This document shows positions 1-7,413 of a stretch of 64,000 bases of DNA, one piece after another. This DNA comes from Terriglobales bacterium (GTDB lineage Bacteria > Acidobacteriota > Terriglobia > Bryobacterales > Bryobacteraceae). Every line of letters starts with the position of its first letter. Position 1 is the first letter of the stretch. The stretch is from assembly GCA_027485675.1 (NCBI GenBank), contig JAIXQP010000043.1, positions 1 through 64,000 on the forward strand, given 5' to 3'. The position numbers were made by a program, and so were the translations under genes. Under the pieces are notes generated by a model that was not told the DNA's origin, searched no databases, and saw only the letters and a program-made list of their open reading frames with translations.

Positions 1-650
1 GGCACTGGCCGTTGGCTTGGGACTGGGTCCGGGTGGTGGGGGTAGAGCTTGGGTGGTTGGCCGCGTGGTGCTGGTTCCGGTTGGTGGGGAGGACGCGCTG
101 GCCGGTGGCTTGGGACTGGGTCCGGGTGGTGGGGGTAGAGCTTGGGTGGTTGGCCGCGTGGTGCTGGGTCTGGTTGGCGGGGGGAGTGCACTGGCCGTTG
201 GCTTGGGGCCGGGGCCGGGTGGTGGGGGCGGAGCTTGCGGGGTTGGCCGCGTGGCACTGGGCCTGGTTGGCGGGGAGAGGGCACTGGCCGTTGCCTTGGG
301 ACTGGGTCCGGGTGGCGGGGGCAGAGCTTGTATTGTTGGCCGCGTGGTGCTGGGTCTGGTTGGTGGGGAGATCGCGCTGGCAGTTGGCTTGGGACTGGGT
401 CCGGGTGGTCGAGGCAGAGCTTGGGCGGTTGGCCGCGTGGTGCTGGGTCTGGTTGGCGGGGAGAGGGCACAGGCCGTTGGCTCGGGACTGGGGCCGGGTG
501 TTGGGGGCAGAGCTTGCGGGGTTGGCCGACTGGTGCTGGGTCAGGTTGGTGCGGAGAGGGCGCTGGCAGTTGGCTTGGGCCTGGGTCCGGGTGGTCGGGG
601 CAGAGCTGGTGTGGTTTGGGTCGGCTGGGCCCCGGGTCCACGTGGTGTTG
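1..650. repeat. 93-bp tandem repeat array, about 7 copies
   Basis: A unit beginning GGCTTGGGACTGGG recurs at positions 14, 107, 200, 293, 386, 479 and 572, an exact 93-bp period with scattered substitutions. The plus strand is very G-rich, with many GGG runs that could form G-quadruplexes. Because 93 is a multiple of 3, each plus-strand frame repeats every 31 codons, and all three plus frames are open through much of the array. None of the predicted peptides looks like a known protein, so I treat the array as non-coding. It lies just past the stop of the DsbA-like gene and continues beyond the left edge of the window. Confidence 0.85.
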
Positions 651-677
651 AGCGTTCGGCGGATCAGGCGCATGGGA

Positions 678-1595
678 CTAGTTCAGGGGAGAGGGGAGCT
701 TCAGCTCGCAGCCGCAGTTTTCGCCGGCGTTCTTGGCCGTCTTCTGATACTCGATCTCATACTCAATGATCTGCTTCAACTGGTCCCAACTCACGCTGCC
801 GGCCAGACGGCGGCCGTTTACGAAGATCGTCGGCGTCGAGTTGATCTCCAAGGCCCGGCCCTCCGCAAAGTTCTTGGTCACCTCGGCCTCAGTAGCCTTG
901 GTGTCAAAGCACTTCAAAAGATCCGGGACGTCCAGCTTGGCTTCAACGGCGAAGCCTTCGAGCTTGGAGCGGAGGTTTTCCAGGGTCGTGAGCTCCTGGT
1001 TGGCGAACATCCAGTCGTGGAAGTTCCAGAACTTGTCCATGTCCTGACGGAAGACGCAGCGGCCCGCAATCGAGGCCGGCTTGGCCCAGTTATGGATCTG
1101 TTCGAGCGGGAAGTCCTTGAAGTAAACCCGGACCTCCTTCGAAAAGGCGGTGGTCAGGTTGTCGCGGATCATCTTAGCCTCTTGCTTGCAATAAGGGCAC
1201 TGGAAGTCCGAGAAGATGACGACCACGACGGAGGCGCCGGGGGTGCCGTAGCCAGGCTGGAGGTCGGTCTTGAGGAGGTCGAGATCCTTCTTGAAGGGGT
1301 TGTGGGCGGCTTGGAAGACGGTACCCTGGATGACCTGCTCGCCGTTCTTCGAGACATAGAACTGCTGGGTCTGGCGGGCGGCGCCCATGGAGCCGGTGAC
1401 GGAGACAGAGAGGAGCCCCTCGATGGGAGAGGGAACGGGATCGGAGATGGCGACGTTGATCTGTTTGGGCCAGACGTAGAGATGGCGGATGTAGGCCTCC
1501 ATGGTGGGCTTGTCGAGGAACGACTTTTTGGGGGCCGGGGCCGGAGATTGGGCGAGGGCGAGCGAGGCGAGAGCGAGCGCGAGAAGGGCCTTCAT
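678..1595 (-). CDS. Secreted DsbA-family thiol-disulfide protein
   Basis: A 305-residue exported thioredoxin-fold protein. The start is placed at the ATG that opens a short signal peptide (MKALLALALASLALAQ); an upstream in-frame extension overlaps the neighbouring gene and has no signal. The redox motif CPYC sits at about residues 133-136 (FSDFQCPYC) and the cis-proline loop is near residue 254 (STPTIFVNGRRL), with the helical insert typical of DsbA/DsbG/BdbD between them. A further CGC motif near the C-terminus (GENCGC) is unusual. The role is probably disulfide formation or isomerisation in the periplasm. The N-terminal 110 residues have no recognised domain. Confidence 0.88.
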   Translation of the reverse strand: MKALLALALASLALAQSPAPAPKKSFLDKPTMEAYIRHLYVWPKQINVAISDPVPSPIEGLLSVSVTGSMGAARQTQQFYVSKNGEQVIQGTVFQAAHNPFKKDLDLLKTDLQPGYGTPGASVVVVIFSDFQCPYCKQEAKMIRDNLTTAFSKEVRVYFKDFPLEQIHNWAKPASIAGRCVFRQDMDKFWNFHDWMFANQELTTLENLRSKLEGFAVEAKLDVPDLLKCFDTKATEAEVTKNFAEGRALEINSTPTIFVNGRRLAGSVSWDQLKQIIEYEIEYQKTAKNAGENCGCELKLPSPLN

Positions 1596-1626
1596 TCTAA
1601 CTTCATTATAGGGGGATGGCCGACGT

Positions 1627-2481
1627 TCAGAGCGGTTCCACCTGATCGCTGAGCAGGGCTTCGAGCGCCTCCCGGCTGAAGAGCGCGTTATCCGCGGCGA
1701 TGAACTCACAGCAGTACTCGCGCCGATACTTGGCGGGGTTTCGCTGCTCCTGTTCTAAGAGAAAGCTGGCTGGAATGCGCTGGGGAATTTCGGCAGCGGT
1801 GACCCGGACGCGCCGCCAGGGTCCGCCTTCGGCGTGCCAGAGATCGTAGAAGAACCCCGACTGGCCCTTGGGTGTGGACATGATCCAGACAGCGCCATCG
1901 GGACGGGTGGCCAACATCGGCATGAGGGCTTCGAGGATTTCGTCGCCTTTGAAGAAGGCGGCCTCATCGATGAGGATTAACGCCGGCGCCGAGAGGCTAC
2001 GGACATGATCCGGCATTTCGGAGAGGCCCACGATGCGGGAGCCATTCGGAAAGTGGACGGCGAGCTTGCCCCGGCCGCCGCCATGGACTTTGAGGCCGAG
2101 CCGGGCGACGAGATCATAGATCTTGTTGGTGAGTTCGTTGGCTTGATCCTTGACGGGCCCGGCGACGATGATGAGCGTACGGGGAAACCAGTTCGCCAGC
2201 CAGATGGCCCGGATGGCGGCGATGACCGACTTGCCCCACTGCCGGGAGGTGAGGAGCAGCAACCGCCGGTCCTCCCCATCGAGGATCGACCGCTGGATAT
2301 CGTCGGCCCAGAAGTTGAGGGCCTCGGCGGCCCAGACGGAACAACGCGGAACCTGGCCGGGCGTGGGATGCCCCGGCGGACCGATGGGCGCGCCGAGCGC
2401 CGCTGCGGCCGGCTGGCCCGTCAGGGCGGACCAAGCGGCCTGCAGGTCCGTTAAGCTTGGCTTCGTTTTTCTTTTTGGCAT
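1627..2481 (-). CDS. Terminase large-subunit-like ATPase, no nuclease domain
   Basis: 284 residues with the ATPase core of phage terminase large subunits: a Walker A variant at about 79-85 (SRQWGKS), Walker B at about 168-174 (LILIDEAAF) and the coupling motif STPKG near 202. Ordinary large terminases continue for another 150-250 residues as an RNase H-like nuclease; this one stops soon after YCCEFI. It is therefore either a truncated phage relic or an ATPase adapted to another job. The gene upstream on the same strand (41-bp gap) encodes an STGPKTPEGK-motif protein, and no portal, capsid or small terminase gene is nearby, so a resident prophage is unlikely. Confidence 0.75.
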   Translation of the reverse strand: MPKRKTKPSLTDLQAAWSALTGQPAAAALGAPIGPPGHPTPGQVPRCSVWAAEALNFWADDIQRSILDGEDRRLLLLTSRQWGKSVIAAIRAIWLANWFPRTLIIVAGPVKDQANELTNKIYDLVARLGLKVHGGGRGKLAVHFPNGSRIVGLSEMPDHVRSLSAPALILIDEAAFFKGDEILEALMPMLATRPDGAVWIMSTPKGQSGFFYDLWHAEGGPWRRVRVTAAEIPQRIPASFLLEQEQRNPAKYRREYCCEFIAADNALFSREALEALLSDQVEPL

Positions 2482-2522
2482 AATTGAGGACCACCTCCAT
2501 CGGTCGGTTTGGGCGCTGGCCC

Positions 2523-3197
2523 TTATTGTTCAACGAGTTGAAAGCCATCGGCCGATGCGGACGGGCTGGAAGAACTGGCTTCGTTTTTGGGTCCCGGCTC
2601 GGTCAATTCGGGATGGCGGCGATAGAAATCGCGCTTTTCGCGGTCGAAGTCGCGCCGTTCGATGGCCATGGATGCGGACGGAAAGTGTTTCCGCAGCAGG
2701 ATGAGCCGATTTTCATTGGTGCTAATGGTGCGTTCGAGCGCCTTTTTGACGCGATGGTGTAGCTGTTCGACCGCCGGATGGTTGGCCTGGTCGCTATAGA
2801 CGAGCAACTGGCCGAGCAGTTCGGCGACTTCCGGGCTGTGCTCCTGTTTGGCCTTGAGTTTCTCCATGAGTTCGTTGTTCCAGAAGGCCGTGAAGAGTTC
2901 GTCGAAGGTGAGACTGCGCCATTCGGCATCGGCGATTTTGCGAACGGCGATGGCCTCGGCGAGATTGTGCGGCTGATAGTCCTGGATCAACCGCTCATGG
3001 AGCCGGAAGAATCGTTGGCGATCCTGATTACAGAGGACCGCCGAATGTGGCGGCACGAAGTTTTTGAACAGATGGGCATGTTTGCCGTCTTTGAGGCTGT
3101 TTTTTGCGCTGCGCTGTTTGCCTTCGGGTGTTTTGGGCCCGGTGCTTTTCTGGGCATTGGCCCGGTTCACTTTGGCTCGATCTTCTGCTGAAAGCAT
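2523..3197 (-). CDS. STGPKTPEGK-motif protein of unknown function
   Basis: 224 residues. The start is the ATG giving MLSAEDRAKVNRANAQ, because this opening matches the conserved N-terminus of a family of hypothetical proteins I recall from Acidobacteria and related phyla (N-R-A-N-A-Q-x-S-T-G-P-K-T-P-E-G-K, then a short basic segment). The rest is mainly charged and helical, with a probable coiled-coil region around residues 110-190 and a Ser-rich tail. The basic N-terminus suggests nucleic-acid binding, but that is inference only. It lies 41 bp upstream of the terminase-like ATPase on the same strand, so the two probably form one unit. Confidence 0.65.
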   Translation of the reverse strand: MLSAEDRAKVNRANAQKSTGPKTPEGKQRSAKNSLKDGKHAHLFKNFVPPHSAVLCNQDRQRFFRLHERLIQDYQPHNLAEAIAVRKIADAEWRSLTFDELFTAFWNNELMEKLKAKQEHSPEVAELLGQLLVYSDQANHPAVEQLHHRVKKALERTISTNENRLILLRKHFPSASMAIERRDFDREKRDFYRRHPELTEPGPKNEASSSSPSASADGFQLVEQ

Positions 3198-3728
3198 GTC
3201 TCCTCCTGTCAGCCAGTTTGGGCTAGCGCTGGGGAGAGAGCCGGGCAGGGGGACCGTAGGTTGAAGAAAAGAAAGGGGAAAAATATTGGGATGGCGCTTT
3301 ACCGTATGCAAGGCGTGGCTTGCGAGGTAGCATTGCCCGATGAGTTCGAGGCATAGTGGCATACGTTAGCCGTATGGGGACCGAAAGCGAGCAAGAAGGA
3401 GTCGATGCCCGGGTGTGGCTGCCGATGGGGCGTGGATCTAAACTCGGGTTTCGGTTTCGCCCGCGAGAAACAAAGACAAGGCCTGGCCCAGCCTATCCCG
3501 GACGTCACGGAAAAATGCCCGGATTGTGGACCGGGCATTCCGATGGAAGACAACCGGCCGGATTGCTCGAGCGTATCCCACGCGAGACGTTCCGAACCCC
3601 TGCCCGTTGGTGAACCGTTGCTCATCCTGGTGCTGGGCCGCCCCCTCGCCCATGCCGCCTTTGCTGAGCCGTGAAACGAACTCCGACGGAATGGGTTTGC
3701 CGCCGGGCGTACCGGCCAGCGGGACCGG
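3198..3728. other. Intergenic stretch, no supported gene
   Basis: About 530 bases between the STGPKT-motif gene and the vapC-like toxin. Several short open frames exist on both strands, but none has a recognisable domain, ribosome-binding site or codon pattern like its neighbours. I see no RNA gene or clear repeat here. Confidence 0.5.
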
Positions 3729-4151
3729 TTATCGCTTACTCCAAGGATTCAGGATGGAAACGCCCGTGCCTAGGAAGTCTGCTTCGTTGCGGGTCACCAG
3801 CGTCATTCCGTGCACGAGCGCGGTGCCGGCGATGAGTCCGTCCCGCACCGGGCGCGGGTCGGGCACGTGAATCCCGGCGCTGCGCAGGGCGACGGCGGTG
3901 TCCACCGGCAACACCCGCCCGGCGAAGGTTGGCAGAACATGGTTCGTAAACCAAGCGCGAAGGAGGGTGCCTTGCGCCGCGTCACGCCGCTGCAACTGCA
4001 GGATGCCGATTTCGAGTTCCTGGATCGTGATCGCCGAGACGTAAAGAGCTGATGCATCGACGCTGGCAGCCCACTCCGCCACATTCCGATCCGCGGCTCC
4101 GCGTTGGACCTTCCTCAGTTCCGAGACGACGTTGGTGTCGAGGATGTACAT
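3729..4151 (-). CDS. PIN-domain toxin, VapC/FitB-like
   Basis: A 140-residue PIN-domain ribonuclease. It opens with the typical MYILDTNVVSELRK strand (first catalytic Asp), has a conserved Glu in the AITIQELEIGI segment, and ends with the DGLIAGTALVHGMTLVTRNEADF block that supplies the remaining acidic residues. Family members cleave RNA in a Mg-dependent way and are held in check by the partner antitoxin. Its start codon overlaps the stop of the upstream antitoxin gene (TGATG), so the pair is translationally coupled. All acidic positions look intact, so the toxin is probably functional. Confidence 0.92.
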   Translation of the reverse strand: MYILDTNVVSELRKVQRGAADRNVAEWAASVDASALYVSAITIQELEIGILQLQRRDAAQGTLLRAWFTNHVLPTFAGRVLPVDTAVALRSAGIHVPDPRPVRDGLIAGTALVHGMTLVTRNEADFLGTGVSILNPWSKR

Positions 4152-4405
4152 CAGGAGAGTTCAGCCGGCACCGCGAGGTCACGGGGATGCGGAATCTCGA
4201 ACTCGATCTCTTCGACACCGGGCATGGCCAACAGGTCGCCGATCTTCTGATGCGAGGCCGCCAATCGCCGATACTCTTCGATGTTCAGGAGGACATGGGC
4301 AGGCCGCCCGCGGTCGGTGATGAAGACAGGGCCGTCGTTGGCGGCCTTCTTGGCGCGGCTCGCATCCTGATTGAATTCCCGGCTCGAGAGTGTCGTGATG
4401 GCCAT
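4151..4405 (-). CDS. Phd/YefM-family antitoxin
   Basis: 84 residues with the Phd/YefM fold: MAITTLSSREFNQDASRAKK at the N-terminus for DNA binding, then GPVFITDRGRPAHVLLNIEEY, the classic antitoxin segment. The acidic C-terminal tail (VEEIEFEIPHPRDLAVPAEL) probably wraps the PIN toxin encoded immediately downstream with a one-base overlap. Proteins of this class normally repress their own operon; an inverted repeat sits right at the start codon. Confidence 0.92.
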   Translation of the reverse strand: MAITTLSSREFNQDASRAKKAANDGPVFITDRGRPAHVLLNIEEYRRLAASHQKIGDLLAMPGVEEIEFEIPHPRDLAVPAELS

Positions 4406-4422
4406 GTAGGTATGTTACTACA
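4405..4422. promoter_or_regulatory. Candidate operator of the vapBC pair
   Basis: An inverted repeat with arms TGTAG and CTACA separated by 8 bases overlaps the antitoxin start codon. Phd/YefM antitoxins autoregulate through short palindromes at this location, so the placement fits, but the arms are only 5 bp. Confidence 0.4.
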
Positions 4423-4641
4423 AGTTTAACTGCGGTATCCGGCGCCAGTGCCGGCTGGCCGCAAACCCAAAATGGTTGATGCAGTAGCACCGCTGGTGCG
4501 GTTTCGATTCGGATCCTGAATCGCTTTGGAGGGCCGCCGGGACTGCTGGCACCAGGAACCCGTTTCGGCGTCCGCCCCAGGCGTGTGAGGGTAGCGGCCG
4601 AGCCTTTCGTTTCTTGCGCTGGCCGCTGAGGCTTTTCCAGC

Positions 4642-5349
4642 CTAGAAAAACTCGTCGAGGCAAAGGTGGAAGTTCAGCTTGCGCTGGTCAACGCGAGGCA
4701 GGCCGTAGGCGAGGAGGAACTCGCGTTGGAGAGCGGGGCCGAATTCGGCGAGGTTGTGTCCAAGGATGGCGAGGTCCTGGTAGGGGTCGGGGATGTCCAG
4801 GCGGCTGGTGTCGAGGAGGCGTGTGACGTGGCCGCGGTGGAGGAAGATGTTGTCGAGAGAGAAGTCGCCGTGGGTGACGACGCGGCTGACGTGCGCGGGC
4901 ACAAGGGCGGTTAACTCGGCCCAGACCTGGGCGGGGGTGTGGCCTTGGCGCTGGTCGTCGAAGTCGGCGGCGTCAACGAGGCCAGCCTCCAGATTGTGGC
5001 GCGCCTGGCGCAGGCGGTTGGGGTGATCGGCGAGGAAGGGGCAGGAGTCGATGGGCAGGGCATGGAGCCGGCGGAGGAAGTCGGCGATGGTGCGCACGGT
5101 GGCGGTGCGGCGGCGCGTTGGGGCGATTGGGACACGAGGCACTGATAGGCGGGCTGGCCGGGGAGGGCAGACGGTGATTGAGCCATTGGAGGCCGGCGAT
5201 TTCATCTTCGATTTGCCGGGCGAGGCGGCCGGTGGCGGACTTGTAGAAGAGGGGCGGGCGGCCGGCTTCGAGAGGCGGTAGACGTCGGCGCCGGATTCGC
5301 CGGCGGCGACTTTGGCGGGGGTGTAGCCGTGGAGGGCTTGCTGCAGCAT
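4642..5349 (-). pseudogene. Aminoglycoside 3'-phosphotransferase-like pseudogene
   Basis: The N-terminus (LHGYTPAKVAAGESGADVYRL, split over the kinase nucleotide loop) and the C-terminus (VTHGDFSLDNIFL with the catalytic HGD..N, then LLDTSRLDIPDPYQDLA for the metal-binding Asp) clearly belong to the APH(3') family. The middle is out of frame. After VYRL, a two-base TC duplication moves the family-like sequence (EAGRPPLFYKSATGRL, IEDEIAGLQWLNHRLP) into another frame, and at least one more shift returns it near VRTIADFLRRLHAL. The frame stays open throughout, so a scrambled 235-residue product is conceivable, but a working kinase is unlikely. Confidence 0.75.
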
Positions 5350-5601
5350 CGGGGAGCAGTTGCCTTGTTGTTGTCTTTGGCTTGGCTCCTGGCCGCTGGG
5401 CGTTTCCTTCTGGTATGGGGCGGCCGACGGGATGGCCGGTGCCGCGAGGGGGAGCTTGAGGCCGGGAAACCGGGCGATGGCGGGTTTGCTTGGCTTTGTT
5501 ATTCTGTGAAATTCATGACGGGAACGCGCATTTTCTGCGAAGTTTCCTCAATTTTTTTGCTTGTTTCGGCGGTGGGTGTTCCGGCGGGCAGCCGGCGGGC
5601 A

Positions 5602-5696
5602 GCGGGAGCCTCCTCTTTTCGAGACAATCGAAGAGAGGGCATCGAAGATGATTCCGTGGAGTCCCGAAGAGGAACGGCTGATTGCGGAAAAGATCG
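5602..5696 (+). repeat. Direct repeat, copy A
   Basis: This segment (from GCGGGAGCCTCCTCTTTTCG to AGGAACGGCTGATTGCGGA) is matched by a diverged copy at 7272-7366 in the same orientation. The two ends are nearly identical and the middle is more diverged. Copy A contains the start of the small antitoxin-like gene at 5648. Confidence 0.65.
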
Positions 5697-5806
5697 AACG
5701 GGCACTGGATCAATTTGATCGCGGAGAGTTCCTGACTGAGGCCGAATCCCGAGCCGATCTGGAGCGACGGAAGGCCGCGTGGCTGCGTGACCAGACGCGT
5801 CGCTAG
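5648..5806 (+). CDS. Small orphan antitoxin-like protein
   Basis: 52 residues starting MIPWSPEEERLIAEKIERAL. The charged helical opening and the tail GEFLTEAESRADLERRKAAW resemble ParD/RHH-type antitoxins, but the length is short and no toxin gene follows. An upstream in-frame methionine exists, but the 5648 ATG gives the family-like opening. The first part is duplicated, with an in-frame stop, in the repeat at 7272-7366. It may be a remnant of a lost toxin-antitoxin pair or a free-standing regulator. Confidence 0.4.
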   Translation: MIPWSPEEERLIAEKIERALDQFDRGEFLTEAESRADLERRKAAWLRDQTRR

Positions 5807-5941
5807 TGTTGCGGTGCGAAATGGATGCGGAAATCCTCGCTGACCGTCGGCGGAGACGGTGTCCCTCTCACGGAATGCATCGAGCTCATTGCCTTTGGGG
5901 CCTTTGCAAAACGTAGGCTTGCCAACTGTGTACGGGACCGT

Positions 5942-6634
5942 TCACAGGGCCAGAATTTGGTGCAGACGTTCGAGAACGAATCGAATTCGCGACTGACTGA
6001 TAGCATCGGGCAGCAGATAGCCTGAGAGTGCGTCCTCGAATCTTGTGTTAGCCAGGAGTCGGTTAATCTCTACTTGCAGGAAGGTGACCAGGTCGACGGG
6101 TTCTTCTCCCACCTCACGGATCACGGAGGGGCGTCCATCGAGTACGGTCACCACATCCTCCAGATCCTTACTGGCGAAGAGATCTCCTTGTCCCCGCCCT
6201 CTGAATGCTTCCAGCTTGGTCGCAAGAAAGTAAGGGGCCGTTATTACGCGAATCTCGACGCTGGCGGAAATCCGGTGGATTGCCGCCGCCTTCATGGCCG
6301 CCCGGTACCATCGACTCGAGAACCCGAGGATATTGTCATCGAGCGGCATGACATCGAGGACGATCGATTGCTGAATCCAGCGGCACACCGGTTCGCCCTG
6401 GGTTGTATCTTTGGAAAATCCAAGACTCCGCAGCCGCTCGCCAAATGCAGCGTACTGAGCATAGGAGAGGATTTCCGCAATCGCGTCGACGTCGACGGTG
6501 ACCCGAGGCTCTCCGCCGGCGGGATCGGTAATCAGTAAGCCGGTGACGGCACCACCGACGAAGACCAGTTCGTCCAGCAAAGGGCCGAGTAGTTTGGCGG
6601 TATCGATTAGGTACTTGCGGTTGCGATCGTTCCT
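5942..6634 (-). CDS. Nucleotidyltransferase of the AbiEii/MNT-like superfamily
   Basis: The sequence LLDELVFVGGAVTGLLITD followed by TVDVDAIAEI gives the nucleotidyltransferase signature (GG, then an Asp-x-Asp pair). Later segments (LDVMPLDDNILGF, APYFLATKLEAFRGRG, DLFASKDLEDVVTVLDGR) match proteins annotated as AbiEii/AbiGii-like. Such enzymes transfer nucleotides to RNA or protein, and several are toxins. The start is uncertain: the family-like sequence begins RNDRNRKYL at 6634, where the codon is AGG; the only in-frame ATG lies at 6823, deep inside the upstream gene. It overlaps the end of the winged-helix gene, and the two form a unit downstream of the BREX operon. Confidence 0.72.
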   Translation of the reverse strand, partial: RNDRNRKYLIDTAKLLGPLLDELVFVGGAVTGLLITDPAGGEPRVTVDVDAIAEILSYAQYAAFGERLRSLGFSKDTTQGEPVCRWIQQSIVLDVMPLDDNILGFSSRWYRAAMKAAAIHRISASVEIRVITAPYFLATKLEAFRGRGQGDLFASKDLEDVVTVLDGRPSVIREVGEEPVDLVTFLQVEINRLLANTRFEDALSGYLLPDAISQSRIRFVLERLHQILAL

Positions 6635-7152
6635 GGCTTGTTGTGTAGTCGCTGACTCAGCGCCTGGGCGGCCAATTTTCGCTCGCGTGGCCGGCCACTT
6701 CTGAGGGCATCCGCCAAGGCCAAGAGCTCGTAGAACTGAGAATCCCTCTGCGCGGCAAACGGAGCCGTTTTGTACAGGGGGGCGAGGGCAATGCCACGGG
6801 TGGCACCGTCTGGACTTGGCCACACTGGAATCGGTTCGTTGCTCGGCGCGATGATCCTCTGTAGCGGATAGGCGGCGTACGAGGTTGGCGTTCCGCGGGT
6901 GAGTTGGCCCCGCTCGGCGGGGAAGACATACTGTAAACCGTGCACGAGAAACTCTTCGACGGCCGCGAGCTTGGGGCGATTCCGCAATTCTGGTCCATGC
7001 AGAAGGTGGCAGGCAGCCGCGCGCCTCACGCAGGCGTGAACCTCTGACGCGCTCATTTGGAGTTCTCCGGCTAACTGGGCATACGGGGGCCGTTGTGAGC
7101 CGGCGGCCACAATCTTGAGCACCACGAAGACATCCTGAGGCTTCAGGGCCAT
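6607..7152 (-). CDS. Winged-helix DNA-binding protein paired with the nucleotidyltransferase
   Basis: 181 residues. The N-terminal 65 residues (ALKPQDVFVVLKIVAA, YAQLAGELQMSASEVHACVR) read as a MarR/HTH-like winged helix. The middle and C-terminus have no clear domain but contain a conserved-looking YVFPAERGQLTRGTPTSYAA segment. It is the first gene of a two-gene unit with the nucleotidyltransferase, and a perfect 19-bp inverted repeat lies 12 bases upstream of its ATG, which suggests self-repression. The arrangement (HTH partner then nucleotidyltransferase) resembles AbiE-type toxin-antitoxin modules, with this protein as the likely antitoxin/regulator. Confidence 0.72.
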   Translation of the reverse strand: MALKPQDVFVVLKIVAAGSQRPPYAQLAGELQMSASEVHACVRRAAACHLLHGPELRNRPKLAAVEEFLVHGLQYVFPAERGQLTRGTPTSYAAYPLQRIIAPSNEPIPVWPSPDGATRGIALAPLYKTAPFAAQRDSQFYELLALADALRSGRPRERKLAAQALSQRLHNKPGTIATAST

Positions 7153-7164
7153 CTCTCTATTCTA

Positions 7165-7183
7165 TATTCGCGAATCGCGAATA
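7165..7183. promoter_or_regulatory. Perfect palindromic operator TATTCGCG-AAT-CGCGAATA
   Basis: Two 8-bp arms that are exact reverse complements flank a 3-base centre, 12 bases upstream of the winged-helix gene start; a partial third arm (TAGCGAAC) follows. A TATAGAAT stretch that could serve as a -10 region lies between the operator and the ATG on the minus strand. The placement implies repression when a dimeric HTH protein binds. Confidence 0.7.
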
Positions 7184-7271
7184 GCGAACGGGGTAGCGCT
7201 TCTGCTGATTTCGGTAATGGTGGTTCCAGAGGCTGGCCGGGCGGCAGCGGCGGGTTGACTGGATCCCGGAA

Positions 7272-7366
7272 CGCGGGAGCATCGTCTTTTCGACACAGAT
7301 ACAGAGGTTGTTGCGATGACCATGACGCGGATCGCCTAACAGGAACGGCTGATTGCGGAGTGAGAT
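7272..7366 (+). repeat. Direct repeat, copy B (decayed)
   Basis: A diverged copy of 5602-5696 in the same orientation. The antitoxin-like reading seen in copy A is broken here by a TAA and a TGA (ATGACC... then CAGGAACGGCTGATTGCGGAG TGA, split), so it is non-coding. Together the two copies bracket the winged-helix/nucleotidyltransferase pair. Confidence 0.6.
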
Positions 7367-7413
7367 TCCTTCTGCTTCTTCGCTCGTCATTCTGCAGACT
7401 CCGAACGTATCGG

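Noticed and set aside
1-650. The tandem array as a CRISPR array
   Set aside because: The units are contiguous and similar along their entire 93 bp, with no repeat-spacer alternation and no cas genes in the window.
12-1652. A 546-residue plus-strand open frame starting in the tandem repeat
   Set aside because: Beyond position 678 it runs antisense to the DsbA-like gene and is open only because of high GC; the repeat part has no protein-like features.
1627-3197. A resident prophage suggested by the terminase-like gene
   Set aside because: No portal, capsid, tail, lysis or integrase gene is nearby, and the terminase lacks its nuclease.
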